This document shows, one piece after another, positions 9,001 to 16,260 of a DNA stretch of 64,000 bases. The stretch is from Halomonas alkalicola (lineage in GTDB: Bacteria > Pseudomonadota > Gammaproteobacteria > Pseudomonadales > Halomonadaceae): assembly GCF_030704205.1 (NCBI RefSeq), contig NZ_CP131913.1, positions 3,100,001 through 3,164,000 of the forward strand, in the 5' to 3' direction. Both the position numbers and the translations under genes were made by a program. How positions within the stretch are numbered: position 1 is the stretch's first letter; every line of letters begins with the position of its first letter. Under the pieces are notes generated by a model, which worked only from the letters and a program-made list of their open reading frames with translations, had not been told where the DNA came from and made no database searches.

Positions 9001-9129
9001 ACCTCCATCGCCTTCGGCCTCGGTGGCTCCACGTTTCTGGTGCTGCTGGTCACCCCGGCGCTGCTCTCCTGGCTGGAGCACGGCCGCGAGCGCCTGGCCC
9101 GGCGGCGAGCCTTGGAATCTGCGGTGTAG
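6001..9129 (+). CDS. RND efflux transporter permease (AcrB/AcrD/AcrF family)
   Basis: A 1042-residue proton-driven inner-membrane pump with the expected duplicated architecture. TM1 begins at residue 8 and is followed by a porter loop (IQFFPTFALDVVSVRV, LDGLKRMTSTSAQG). The first TM bundle (about 335-480) carries GVIVDDAIVVGED; its paired Asp residues match the proton-relay aspartates of this family. A second periplasmic loop and TM bundle follow (about 850-1035, FGLFGLSGIVVNNAIILV). The GTG start overlaps the adaptor stop (GTGA). The charged segment HHRLGEAPRHASAG after the relay motif is normal for the family. It is a HAE1-type pump for organic compounds rather than a clear heavy-metal (CusA) pump; exact substrate unknown. 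Confidence 0.9.
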   Translation: MRRRGGLIGFFVHHRVAANLVMLVMLLGGALGIARMNIQFFPTFALDVVSVRVVWSGASAEDIEQGITNPLEQRLRSLDGLKRMTSTSAQGIANITLEFREGSDPVLALDDVRQQVDSFTNLPADAETPEVSRLARYEPVARLLVHGDLAPHELRQMAKRFEDELLQAGIDRVEITGLPAQQISIEVPAERLQGLGLSLGDIAGRVEGMSRDLPAGLLGQRDSARELRSLQQRRDALGFEDLPILSGDRVQLRLGDIATIRQEPRDGQVELAYRGRPAAELVLQRAESGNSLAAARVLAGWVEETRPTLPPSVELEVYDESWQLIDDRISLLLLNGASGLLLVVILLYFFLPARVALWVAIGIPTAFMAALGVFWGIGGSINMMSLFALIMALGVIVDDAIVVGEDADAHHRLGEAPRHASAGAARRMLWPVVASSLTTVAAFMPLLMVGGVIGNILGDIPVIMICVLIASLLECFVVLPAHLRNAFLPGKGEARRPRGIARLRERFEARFEAFREGPFRRFSALTLRHRGATVAGALAVTLVTAGLLAGGRLGFNFFPAPESSVVYANASFVAGTDRARVAAFVDHLQATLEETDQALGGGLVRVAVSRYGTTLEGGSPGRSADEVGSLMIELVSPDHREVRNAAFIRAWRERIREPAGLDALNINERAAGPPGRDVNVRLTGEDALALRLAADTLAQAMAGLSGVIDTEDDMPWGREQLIYRVNAFGEALGLTTAELGRQLRTAFDGRVVQIHQAGADEIEVRVQLPREQRERLATLAGLAVSLPDGRQVPLTQVMELDHRQGFEALRHADGQLAVEVTAELDTSVTSAEQVLESLSAQLLPALAREHHLHYSFEGRAADQRETLSDMRMGLLVGLGLMYGVLTWVFASWSLPLIVMAIIPFSLVGALLGHWALGIDLTILSLFGLFGLSGIVVNNAIILVSFYREQRERGLAIDEALNEAVVQRVRAVLLTSLTTIGGLLPLLFETSLQAQFLIPMATSIAFGLGGSTFLVLLVTPALLSWLEHGRERLARRRALESAV

Positions 9130-9165
9130 CATCAGGAGCAGGGTTGTCGAAGCTGCCAGGGTGAG

Positions 9166-9275
9166 AGGCGCCGGAGGCAGGTCGAAGAGGGGGTCTGAGG
9201 ACCAGGGATGGCCGAAGTAGCGTACAAGGACGTATTCATAGCGCCCCCTCTAAGGCCTGTCGCCGGGTCAGCCTC
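9166..9275 (+). repeat. Dispersed nested-hairpin repeat, copy A
   Basis: One member of the intergenic family with copies at 18818, 32281 (minus), 35264 (minus) and 45634. It reads GGCGCC, then AGAGGGGG, then ACCAGGGATGG, TAGCG, and finally CCCCCTCT and GGCCTGTCGCC. AGAGGGGG and CCCCCTCT are perfectly complementary. The inner hairpin around CCAGGGATGG is degenerate in this copy. It fills most of the 215-bp gap between the RND operon and the amidase gene, which otherwise holds only the amidase ribosome site. Confidence 0.75.
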
Positions 9276-9344
9276 GAGATGTGGCTTCCATCATTGCCAA
9301 TGTTGAGTAGTCTGAGGCTCTGGTCACTCAGAGGGAGGCAGATC

Positions 9345-10850
9345 ATGGACGTTCGCGACTATCAGGCCCATGACCCCCTGGGGCTGGCGGCGCTGATCCG
9401 CGCCGGCGAGGTGAGCGCCGGCGAGGTGTTTGCCGCGGCCTGCGCGGCCATCGAGGCAGGCAACCCCGCCCTCGGGGCGGTCGTGCGCACCCGCTTCGAG
9501 CAGGCCCGGGAGGAGGGCCAGCGCGTCGATCCCTCCGCGCCCTTCGCCGGGGTGCCCACCCTCACCAAGGACCTGCTGATGGCCATCGGTGGCGAGCCGC
9601 TCGCCTTCGGCAGCGCCGCCATGGCCGAGTGGCGCGCCCCCGAGGACTCGAGCCTGGTGACGCGTCTGCGCCAGGCCGGCTTCTCGATCCTCGGCCAGAC
9701 CGCCACCCCGGAGCTGGGGCTGATGGGTATCACAGAGCCCCGCGCCTTCCCCCATCCGGTCAACCCCTGGGCGCCGGCACACTCGCCGGGGGGCTCCAGC
9801 GGCGGGGCGGCCGCGGCGGTGGCCGGCGGCCTGGTGCCCCTGGCCCTGGCCGGCGACGGCGGCGGCTCGATCCGCATCCCGGCCAGCCACTGTGGCCTGT
9901 TCGGCCTCAAGCCCTCCCGCGGGCGGGTGCCGCTGGGCCCCATGTTCGGCGAGGTGTGGCAGGGCGCGGTGGTGGAGCACGCCCTGACCCGCAGCGTGCG
10001 CGACAGCGCCGCGCTGCTCGACGCCATCAACGGCATGGACGAGGGCAGCCCCTGGCCGCTGCCCCGAGAGGAGGGCTTTCTCGATGCGCTCTCACGCCCG
10101 CCCGGGCCGCTGCGGGTAGCGGTGTCGCTGGGCGAGCCCCTGGGGGCGCCACTGGGCGCCCGTCTCGACCCGGAGGTGCGCCTGGCCGTGGAGCGGGCGG
10201 CGTCGCGCCTGGAGGGGCTCGGCCACCAGGTGGAGTGGGCCGAGCCGGACCTGGACGGGGAGGCCCTGGCCGACAGCTACCTCACCCTCTACCTGGGCCA
10301 CCTGGCGGCGGATCTTGCCTGGATCAGCGAGCAGACCGAGGTGGCGGTGTCGCGCCTGGCCATCGAGCCCGCCACCCGGGCCATCGGGCGCCTGGGGCGC
10401 TGCCTGCCGGCCCGGGACTACGAGGCGGCCAAGCGCTACTGGAACCGGGTGGCCCGCGACATGGCCGCCTTCCATCGCCGCTTCGATGTGCTCTTGATGC
10501 CGGTAGCCGCCACCCCGGCCCCGCACCGCGGCGCGCTCTACCCGACGCCCGCTCGGGAGCGGCTGATGGCGCTGCTGGCCATTCCGGGGGCCTCCCGGCT
10601 GGCGATGAAGGCCGGCATGCTCAAGCGCCTGGCCGCCGACTCGCTGCGCATGACCCCCTATACCCAGCTGGCCAACCTGACCGGGCAGCCGGCCATGTCG
10701 CTGCCGCTGCACGTCACCCCCGAGGGGCTGCCGGTGGGCGTCCAGGTGATCGGCCCCATGGGCGACGAGAAGTGCCTGCTGGCGCTGGCCGCCCAGCTGG
10801 AGGCGGAGGTGGCCTGGGCCCGCCACCTGCCGCGACCGCCAGGCGGCTAA
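9345..10850 (+). CDS. Amidase (amidase signature family)
   Basis: A 501-residue amidase-signature hydrolase that cleaves a carboxamide or aryl-acyl amide; the substrate is not predictable. The Ser-Ser-Lys triad is visible: Lys in TLTKDLL (about residue 72), cis-Ser in PGGSSGGAAAAV, and nucleophile Ser in GDGGGSIRIPA. The C-terminus has the usual NLTGQPAMSLP and PEGLPVGVQVIG motifs. The start at 9345 is set by GAGGGAGG nine bases upstream; a longer frame from 9279 lacks support. It could resemble the GatA subunit of Asp/Glu-tRNA amidotransferase, but no gatB or gatC is adjacent and the sequence fits stand-alone amidases better. Confidence 0.85.
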   Translation: MDVRDYQAHDPLGLAALIRAGEVSAGEVFAAACAAIEAGNPALGAVVRTRFEQAREEGQRVDPSAPFAGVPTLTKDLLMAIGGEPLAFGSAAMAEWRAPEDSSLVTRLRQAGFSILGQTATPELGLMGITEPRAFPHPVNPWAPAHSPGGSSGGAAAAVAGGLVPLALAGDGGGSIRIPASHCGLFGLKPSRGRVPLGPMFGEVWQGAVVEHALTRSVRDSAALLDAINGMDEGSPWPLPREEGFLDALSRPPGPLRVAVSLGEPLGAPLGARLDPEVRLAVERAASRLEGLGHQVEWAEPDLDGEALADSYLTLYLGHLAADLAWISEQTEVAVSRLAIEPATRAIGRLGRCLPARDYEAAKRYWNRVARDMAAFHRRFDVLLMPVAATPAPHRGALYPTPARERLMALLAIPGASRLAMKAGMLKRLAADSLRMTPYTQLANLTGQPAMSLPLHVTPEGLPVGVQVIGPMGDEKCLLALAAQLEAEVAWARHLPRPPGG

Positions 10851-10890
10851 GTTCAGGTAGAATGCCCGGCGACACCGCCGGAGCCTATGC

Positions 10891-11736
10891 ATGTCCCAGC
10901 CCTCTCACACCAGGCCATCTGGCCCCACCGTCTCGCCGCTCTCCGCCCAGGGCGACCGCCACTTCGACGGCCTGGCCGAGAAGTTTGCCGCCAGCCTCTA
11001 CGGCGGCGTGCGGGGTGAGCTGCGCCTGGCCCTGCTCGACCAGCTGCTGCCGGAGATGCTGGCGCTGCACGACCAGCCGATGCTCGACGTGGGCGGTGGC
11101 CTGGGGCAGCTGGCCGGCTGGTTCGCCGAGCGCGGGCATGACGTGACCCTGGCCGAGCCCGCCGCCGAGATGCTGGCCCGGGCCCGGGAATCCCTGTCTG
11201 GCCAGCCGGTGACCTTCATCCAGGCGCCGCTGCAGACGCTGCCCGAGGTGGCCCCCGGCCCCTGGTCGCTGATCGCCTGCCACGCGGTGCTGGAGTGGCT
11301 GGCCGACCCGCGCGCCGCCCTGGCGACCCTGGCGGGCCTGCTGGCACCGGGCGGGCAGCTCTCGCTGATGGTCTTCAACCGCGATGCCCTGCGCTTCTCC
11401 AATGTGGTGAAGGGCAACCTGGAGAAGGCCCTAGCCGATCGCCTGGAAGGCAAGGGTGAGCGCCTGCGCCTGACGCCGATCTCGCCGCTCACCCACGCCC
11501 AGGTCGAGGCCTGGAGCGCCGAGTGCGGGCTTGAGATCCGCGGCGTGGCCGGAATCCGCATCTTCAACGACTACTGTCGCCACCCGCCGCAGAACGACGC
11601 CGACCGTGAGGCGCTGCTGGCGCTGGAGCGTCGCTACTGCCGGGTCGACCCCCACTGGCGCCTGGGGCGCTATCTGCTCTACACCCTGGTGCGCCCCGAT
11701 TCCCCAACCCTGCCCGCCGAGGAGCCCGGGACATGA
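10891..11736 (+). CDS. cmoM: tRNA 5-carboxymethoxyuridine methyltransferase CmoM
   Basis: A class I SAM-dependent methyltransferase that methylates cmo5U at tRNA position 34 to give mcmo5U. The family's N-terminal signature DRHFDGLAEKFAASLYGGV is present, followed by the SAM motif MLDVGGGLGQLAGW and the post-motif LAEPAAEML. LMVFNRDALRFSNVVKGNL matches CmoM (formerly SmtA) proteins. At 281 residues it is slightly longer than E. coli CmoM because of the N-terminal tail. It overlaps the next gene by four bases (ATGA). The genes for the two earlier steps, cmoA and cmoB, are about 8 kb downstream in this window. Confidence 0.85.
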   Translation: MSQPSHTRPSGPTVSPLSAQGDRHFDGLAEKFAASLYGGVRGELRLALLDQLLPEMLALHDQPMLDVGGGLGQLAGWFAERGHDVTLAEPAAEMLARARESLSGQPVTFIQAPLQTLPEVAPGPWSLIACHAVLEWLADPRAALATLAGLLAPGGQLSLMVFNRDALRFSNVVKGNLEKALADRLEGKGERLRLTPISPLTHAQVEAWSAECGLEIRGVAGIRIFNDYCRHPPQNDADREALLALERRYCRVDPHWRLGRYLLYTLVRPDSPTLPAEEPGT

Positions 11737-12839
11737 ATGCCGATACCCCCCAAGCCCTGCCCCCCACCTGCCAGCTACTGGCCCGCCAGGAGACGGACTA
11801 TCGCGGCTGGTGGTGGGTGGCCCCGCCTCGGGACCCCTGGCTGGAAGGAGGGCAGGGCCTGGCGATCAGCGCCGATCTTGCGGTGCGCCAGGCGTGGCAG
11901 GCCGCCGGGCGTCCTGCGTACTCTCCGTTTGATTCTCTGCCGGGCAGCGCCGAGGAAGCGCCGCAGGGGGAGGGGCAGAGGGAGGTGCAGGGCGCGGTGC
12001 TGTTCTGGCCCAAGAGCCATGCCCGGGGGGAGTGGTGGCTGCTGTGGCTCTGCGCCACCCTACCCGAGGGCACGCCGCTGCAGCTGGTGGGGGAGAATCA
12101 GGGAGGCATCAAGCGGGTGCTCAAGGTGCTGGCCGCGCTGGGGCTCGGCTGCCGCAAACTCGACAGCGCCCGGCGCTGTTCGCTGTTCGAGACTCGCCTC
12201 GGCCGGGTGGCGATCGACCCGGATGCCGCCTGGACCGCCTTCGAGGTCGAGCCGGACGCCGAGCGCCTGCTCCTGGCCAGCCACCCCGGGGTCTTCGGCC
12301 ACGGCAAGCTGGACGACGGCACCCGGCTGCTGCTGGAGATGCTGCCTGCCGTGCTGCCGGTGGGCGATGGGCCGGGCGATGTCCTGGGCGATGTCTTGGG
12401 CGATGTCTTAGACATGGGCTGCGGCGACGGCATCCTGGCCGCCTGGCTGGCCCGCCGCGGGGCGGCGGTCACGGCGGTGGACGTCAACGCCTTCGCGGTG
12501 GAGGCGACCCGGCGCACCTTGGCAACCAATGGTCTGGTTGGCGAGACGCTGGAGAGCGACGTCTACTCGGCGCTGGCGGGGCGCACCTTCGACGCCATCG
12601 TCAGCAACCCGCCCTTCCACCAGGAGCGCGCCATCGACTACGGTCCCGCAGCGCAGCTGATCCTTGAGGCGCCGGCGCACCTCAAGCCCGGCGGACAACT
12701 GCTCCTGGTGGCCAACGCCTTCCTGCCTTACCCGGACCTGCTCGAACGCGCCTTCGGCGGCTTCGAGATCCTCGCCGACGACCGCCGCTTCCGGGTCTAC
12801 CGGGCTATTTCCCCGGGTCGCGATAGGCGATCTCGGTGA
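11733..12839 (+). CDS. rsmC: 16S rRNA (guanine-1207-N2)-methyltransferase RsmC
   Basis: A 368-residue methyltransferase expected to make m2G1207 in 16S rRNA of the 30S subunit. The degenerate N-terminal half (KSHARGEWWLLWLC, LVGENQGGIKRVLK) is followed by the catalytic half. That half has SAM motif I (LDMGCGDGILAAWL), the catalytic SNPPFH motif and the family tail VANAFLPYPDLLE...RFRVYRA. Four in-frame 12-bp repeats (GDGP then GDVL three times) sit directly before motif I, an insertion not usual for the family. Translation is coupled to cmoM by an ATGA overlap. The last 35 bp overlap the 3' end of the convergent greB gene. Confidence 0.88.
   Translation: MNADTPQALPPTCQLLARQETDYRGWWWVAPPRDPWLEGGQGLAISADLAVRQAWQAAGRPAYSPFDSLPGSAEEAPQGEGQREVQGAVLFWPKSHARGEWWLLWLCATLPEGTPLQLVGENQGGIKRVLKVLAALGLGCRKLDSARRCSLFETRLGRVAIDPDAAWTAFEVEPDAERLLLASHPGVFGHGKLDDGTRLLLEMLPAVLPVGDGPGDVLGDVLGDVLDMGCGDGILAAWLARRGAAVTAVDVNAFAVEATRRTLATNGLVGETLESDVYSALAGRTFDAIVSNPPFHQERAIDYGPAAQLILEAPAHLKPGGQLLLVANAFLPYPDLLERAFGGFEILADDRRFRVYRAISPGRDRRSR
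12362..12409 (+). repeat. Four tandem 12-bp repeats inside rsmC
   Basis: The units are GGGCGATGGGCC, GGGCGATGTCCT, GGGCGATGTCTT and GGGCGATGTCTT, head to tail and in frame. They encode GDGP followed by three GDVL units just before the SAM-binding motif. The near identity of the last two units suggests recent slippage or duplication. Confidence 0.9.
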
Positions 12840-13344
12840 TCACGTAGGTGGTCTCCCCGCCGGGTGCGGCCACCGTCACCTCCTCGTCCAGCGGCTTGCC
12901 GAGCAGGGCCTTGGCCAGCGGGGAGTCGACGCTGATCCAGCGCTTGGCCGGGTCGATCTCGTCGTGGCCGACGATGCGGATCGCCATCTCCTCACCGTCC
13001 TCGTCCTCCAGGGTCACGAAGGCGCCGAAATAGACCTTGCCGGTATCCGCCGGCAGGCGATCCACCACCTGCAACTCGTCGAGCCGCTTGGTCAGGTAGC
13101 GGATCCGGGCGATCACCCGGTTGAGCTCCTTCTTGTTGTAGGTGTAGTCGGCGTTCTCGCTGCGGTCGCCCAGGGCGGCGGCCTCACCCACCTTGGCGGA
13201 GAGCGCCGGGCGCTTGACCCGGGAGAGGTGGTCGAGGATGCCGCGCAGCCGCTCGGCGCCCTCGGCGGTGATCAGGTGGCTCTTGGGTTCCTGGCGCGGG
13301 TCCTTGGCGGGGTCGCGCCAGCGGGTCATGTTGCGGCCTTTCAT
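12805..13344 (-). CDS. greB: Transcription elongation factor GreB
   Basis: GreB rescues backtracked RNA polymerase by stimulating cleavage of the nascent RNA through the secondary channel. The coiled-coil N-terminus (LITAEGAERLRGILDHL) contains the tip signature GDRSENADYTYNKKELN with the acidic residues needed for activity. The C-terminal FKBP-like part has KVYFGAFVTLEDEDGEE and ISVDSPLAKALLGK. The RYLTKRLD segment and the ENADY-x-YNKK spacing indicate GreB rather than GreA. The start at 13344 (MKGRN) is preceded by AGGAAGAGC; a second ATG follows 15 bases later. It converges on rsmC with overlapping 3' ends. Confidence 0.93.
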   Translation of the reverse strand: MKGRNMTRWRDPAKDPRQEPKSHLITAEGAERLRGILDHLSRVKRPALSAKVGEAAALGDRSENADYTYNKKELNRVIARIRYLTKRLDELQVVDRLPADTGKVYFGAFVTLEDEDGEEMAIRIVGHDEIDPAKRWISVDSPLAKALLGKPLDEEVTVAAPGGETTYVITEIAYRDPGK

Positions 13345-13516
13345 GCTCTTCCTCGCACGCTTGCGTCTGGCGGGACCATACGCCATGCGCCCGGGGTGGC
13401 CAAGGGGGGAGGGCAAGGGGGAAGCGGAGAGGCGGCGGCTGGCGAATCATTCAAACGTTCGTTACATTGCCAGGGCGACCCCCAACAACCACAACACCCC
13501 GCAAAGGAGTTTCGCC

Positions 13517-14164
13517 ATGTTTCGACGTCGCCTGCTGAATACCGCCATGGGCTTGAGTCTGAGCCTGGGCCTCGCCGCCCTGCCGCTGGCCGCGGCTCAT
13601 GCCTGGGAGGCCCGGGTGGAGGGCATGAAGAGCCACTGGGAGCGCTTGATCACCGAACAGGCGGAGGGCCAGCGCAGCAGCGGCCTGAGGTCGCTGGCCG
13701 GCCAGGCCGAGCGCCTGGTGGCCGACCACCCGGACGAGGCCATGCCGCTGGTGTGGCAGGGCATCATCGAGGCCTCCTATGCCCGGGAGCGCAGCGGCCT
13801 GGGGGCGCTCTCCAGCGCGCGCAGCGCCCGGGATGCCCTGGAACGCGCCGTCGAGCTCGACCCCGATGGTGCCGCGGGCTCGGCCTACGTCACCCTGGGT
13901 GCCCTCTACGACCGCGCGCCGGGCCGCCCGGTGGGCTTCGGCAACAGCGAGACCGCCGAGCGGATGTTCCAGCGCGCGCTCTCCATTCGCCCCGACGGCA
14001 TCGACGTCAACTTCTACTACGCCGCCTTTCTGGAGGACGAGGGGCGCATTGAGGAGGCCCGGGAGCACGCCCGCCGCGCCGTGGAAGGTGAAGCCCGCCC
14101 CGACCGCACTGCCTCCGACGAGGCGCTGCGCGAGGAAGCCCGGGAGCTCTTCGAGCGGCTTTGA
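13517..14164 (+). CDS. Exported TPR-repeat protein
   Basis: A 215-residue protein with a clear Sec signal peptide (LLNTAMGLSLSLGLAALPLAAAHA, cleavage likely after AHA) and tetratricopeptide-like helical repeats. Examples are ARSARDALERAVELDPDG, SETAERMFQRALSIRPDG and EGRIEEAREHARRAVEGE. It probably acts as a periplasmic scaffold. AAAGGAG lies well placed before the ATG. The stop overlaps bases just before the nudF region, and the genes run the same way. No specific partner can be named. Similar small periplasmic TPR proteins occur in many marine gammaproteobacteria without assigned function. Confidence 0.8.
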   Translation: MFRRRLLNTAMGLSLSLGLAALPLAAAHAWEARVEGMKSHWERLITEQAEGQRSSGLRSLAGQAERLVADHPDEAMPLVWQGIIEASYARERSGLGALSSARSARDALERAVELDPDGAAGSAYVTLGALYDRAPGRPVGFGNSETAERMFQRALSIRPDGIDVNFYYAAFLEDEGRIEEAREHARRAVEGEARPDRTASDEALREEARELFERL

Positions 14165-14244
14165 GTCGTCGCGAGGAGCGGGGGCAGCTTGGCATCGGTG
14201 CCCCCGGTCACGATAATGGCCACTTTGTGCATGCGGAGAGCGCC

Positions 14245-14886
14245 ATGAGTGACGCCCAACGGACCCCGGACCTGGCCGCGGAGGCGCCCTTTACTCGCGC
14301 CGACGTGGAACTGCTGGAGCGCCGCTGCCTGCATCAGGGCTTCTTTCGCCTGGAGGCACTTCAGCTGCGCCATCGCCTCTTCGAAGGGGGCTGGAGCGGC
14401 GCCATGACCCGCGAGGTGCATCGCCGCCACGACGCCGTGGGCGTGCTGCTCTACGACGTGGCGCGCGACGCCGTGGTGCTGGTGGAGCAGTTCCGCGCCG
14501 GTGCCCTGGAGGATCCCGCCTCGCCCTGGAAGCTCGAGGTGGTGGCCGGCCTGGTGGAGGAGGGCGAGTCGCCCGCCGAGGTGGCTCGGCGCGAGGCAGT
14601 GGAGGAGGCGGGCGCCCGGGTGGGCGAGCTGATCGAGCTCTATGCCTATTACCCGAGCCCCGGCGCCTGCGACGAGCGGGTCACCCTCTTCTGCGGCCTG
14701 GTCGACAGCGAGGGCCTGGGCGGCGTGCATGGCCTCGACGAGGAGCACGAGGATATCCGCGTGCATGTGCTACCGTTTGCCAGGGCCTGGGAACTCCTGC
14801 AGGCCGGGCGACTCGACAATGCCATGTGCCTGATCGCCCTGCAGTGGCTGGCAGTCGAACGGGCCTCACTGCGAGCGACACGATAG
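14245..14886 (+). CDS. nudF: ADP-ribose pyrophosphatase NudF
   Basis: A Nudix hydrolase expected to split ADP-ribose to AMP and ribose-5-phosphate. The Nudix box is complete: G-LVEEGE-SPAEVAR-REAVEEAG, fitting Gx5Ex7REUxEExGU. VVLVEQFRAGALEDP precedes it and YYPSPGACDERVTLF follows, both typical of NudF. The start at 14245 follows GGAGAG. It heads nudF-yqiB-cpdA, an order conserved from E. coli to Pseudomonas, where the cluster normally continues into yqiA-parE. Here those two genes are about 7 kb further on. Confidence 0.9.
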   Translation: MSDAQRTPDLAAEAPFTRADVELLERRCLHQGFFRLEALQLRHRLFEGGWSGAMTREVHRRHDAVGVLLYDVARDAVVLVEQFRAGALEDPASPWKLEVVAGLVEEGESPAEVARREAVEEAGARVGELIELYAYYPSPGACDERVTLFCGLVDSEGLGGVHGLDEEHEDIRVHVLPFARAWELLQAGRLDNAMCLIALQWLAVERASLRATR

Positions 14887-14900
14887 ACCGGGGAGAGAGT

Positions 14901-15362
14901 GTGCGGAGAGATGCTGTGCGGCGAAGTGCCTATGTGACCGATCTCAGGAGCCTGCAGGGGGAGTGCAGCATCAACTTCCTGCGCCTGGTGCGCCTACTGG
15001 GGGATCTCGAGGTCGGCGAGACCCGCGAGATCGAGCTGGCCAGCGACGGGCGCTGGCTGGGCGTGCTCAGCCTCACGCTGCTGGAGCGTGCCCCCTACAC
15101 CAGCATCGTGCGGGTGACCCAGCGCGGCGTGCTCGATTCTCTGATCGAGGCCCCGCGCATGCGCGTTCATCTCTACCACGACGTGCGCATGGCGGAGGTC
15201 ACCGACTTCCAGCGCCAGCGCCACTTCGATGGCCGCTACCGCTACCCCAACTCGCGCATGCATCAGCCCGACGAGAAGCTGCAGCTCAACCGCTTTCTCG
15301 GCGAGTGGCTGGAGCATGGGCTGGCCCATGGCCACTCGCGCGACCTGCCCGAACTCTCCTGA
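14901..15362 (+). CDS. yqiB: DUF1249 (YqiB-like) protein
   Basis: A 153-residue cytoplasmic protein of the DUF1249 family, function unknown. The conserved core is visible: MRVHLYHDVRMAEV, then RYRYPN and MHQPDEKLQLNRFLGEWLEHGLAHG, matching E. coli YqiB. The GTG start at 14901 was chosen because GGGGAGAGA lies just upstream and the family begins near here; longer frames overlap nudF. It sits 14 bp after nudF and before cpdA as in related genomes, so co-transcription is likely. Confidence 0.85.
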   Translation: MRRDAVRRSAYVTDLRSLQGECSINFLRLVRLLGDLEVGETREIELASDGRWLGVLSLTLLERAPYTSIVRVTQRGVLDSLIEAPRMRVHLYHDVRMAEVTDFQRQRHFDGRYRYPNSRMHQPDEKLQLNRFLGEWLEHGLAHGHSRDLPELS

Positions 15363-15415
15363 CGCCACTTCCCTGAACCCGCTGCGCTCACCGGCGCCCG
15401 ACGAGAGCCCCTTCG

Positions 15416-16153
15416 ATGATGCGACTGGTCCAGATCAGCGACTGCCACCTGCACGCCGACCCCGCCGCCCGCGCCCGGGCGGGCTTCCCGCTGCGCCAGC
15501 TGGAGGCCGTGGTGGCCGAGGTCAACCGCGAGCGCCCCGATATGGTGCTGGTGACCGGCGATATCAGCAACGACGAGACCCCGGCCTCCTACCAACTGGC
15601 CGCACGCATCCTGGGCCGGCTCGCCGCCCCCTGGTTCTGGCTGGCCGGCAACCACGATGACCCGGCGCTGATGGCCGAGACCCGCGAGCTGCTCGACGAG
15701 CTCGATATCGGCGCCTGGCGCATCCTGATGCTGGACACCCGGGTCAGCGGCCAGGCTCACGGTGAGCTGGGGCCGGAGCGCCTGGCCGAGCTGGCCGCGC
15801 GACTGGAGGAGGACGACCGGCCGACCCTGCTGGCCATGCATCATCCGCCGCTGCCGGTGGGATCGGCATGGATCGACGCGCTCGGGCTCAAGGATCGCGA
15901 AGCCTTCTGGCAGACCCTCTCCGCCTACCGCCAGGTGCGCGCCATCCTCTGCGGCCATATCCATCAGGCCTTCGCCAGCCACCAGCGCCTGGAAGATGGC
16001 GAGGTGGCGGTCTTCGGCTGCCCCTCCACCACCGACCAGTTCCTGGCCGGTGCCGAGACCTTCGCCATCGACGAGGCCTCGCGCCCCGGCTATCGGGTGG
16101 TGGACCTGGGCGAGGAGGGCTTCGCGACCTGGGTAGAACGGGTCGATCTTTGA
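15416..16153 (+). CDS. cpdA: 3',5'-cyclic AMP phosphodiesterase CpdA
   Basis: A calcineurin-like metallophosphoesterase that hydrolyses cAMP to AMP. The metal-binding motifs appear in order: D-x-H (ISDCHLHAD), GD (VTGDISND), GNHD (LAGNHDD), the H of MHHPPLP, and GHIHQAF. This and the length of 245 residues match CpdA. It is the third gene of nudF-yqiB-cpdA. Its stop is followed immediately by the A/T-rich control region of cysD. Confidence 0.9.
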   Translation: MMRLVQISDCHLHADPAARARAGFPLRQLEAVVAEVNRERPDMVLVTGDISNDETPASYQLAARILGRLAAPWFWLAGNHDDPALMAETRELLDELDIGAWRILMLDTRVSGQAHGELGPERLAELAARLEEDDRPTLLAMHHPPLPVGSAWIDALGLKDREAFWQTLSAYRQVRAILCGHIHQAFASHQRLEDGEVAVFGCPSTTDQFLAGAETFAIDEASRPGYRVVDLGEEGFATWVERVDL

Positions 16154-16260
16154 TTATTGGCTATAAAAAGATCGCCATTAATTCTTTTGAGTAATAATGG
16201 TCCGGCGTTACCCTCGATGGCATGATTCCCATGCCCACCGTCATGCGAGGTAGCCGGGCC
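16153..16260 (+). promoter_or_regulatory. cysD promoter region with inverted repeat, candidate CysB site
   Basis: This gap is strikingly A/T-rich for the window. It holds TTGATT and CTATAAAAAG-like promoter elements. An inverted repeat CCATTA (16175-16180) / TAATGG (16195-16200) is separated by 14 bp that include ATTCTTTTGAG. Sulfate-assimilation promoters in gammaproteobacteria are activated by the LysR-type regulator CysB at A/T-rich sites. The assignment to CysB is inferred from the downstream genes. Confidence 0.4.

Noticed and set aside
16222..16260. Earlier in-frame ATG codons as cysD starts
   Set aside because: They add residues not conserved in CysD, and only the ATG at 16261 has a reasonable GAGG upstream.
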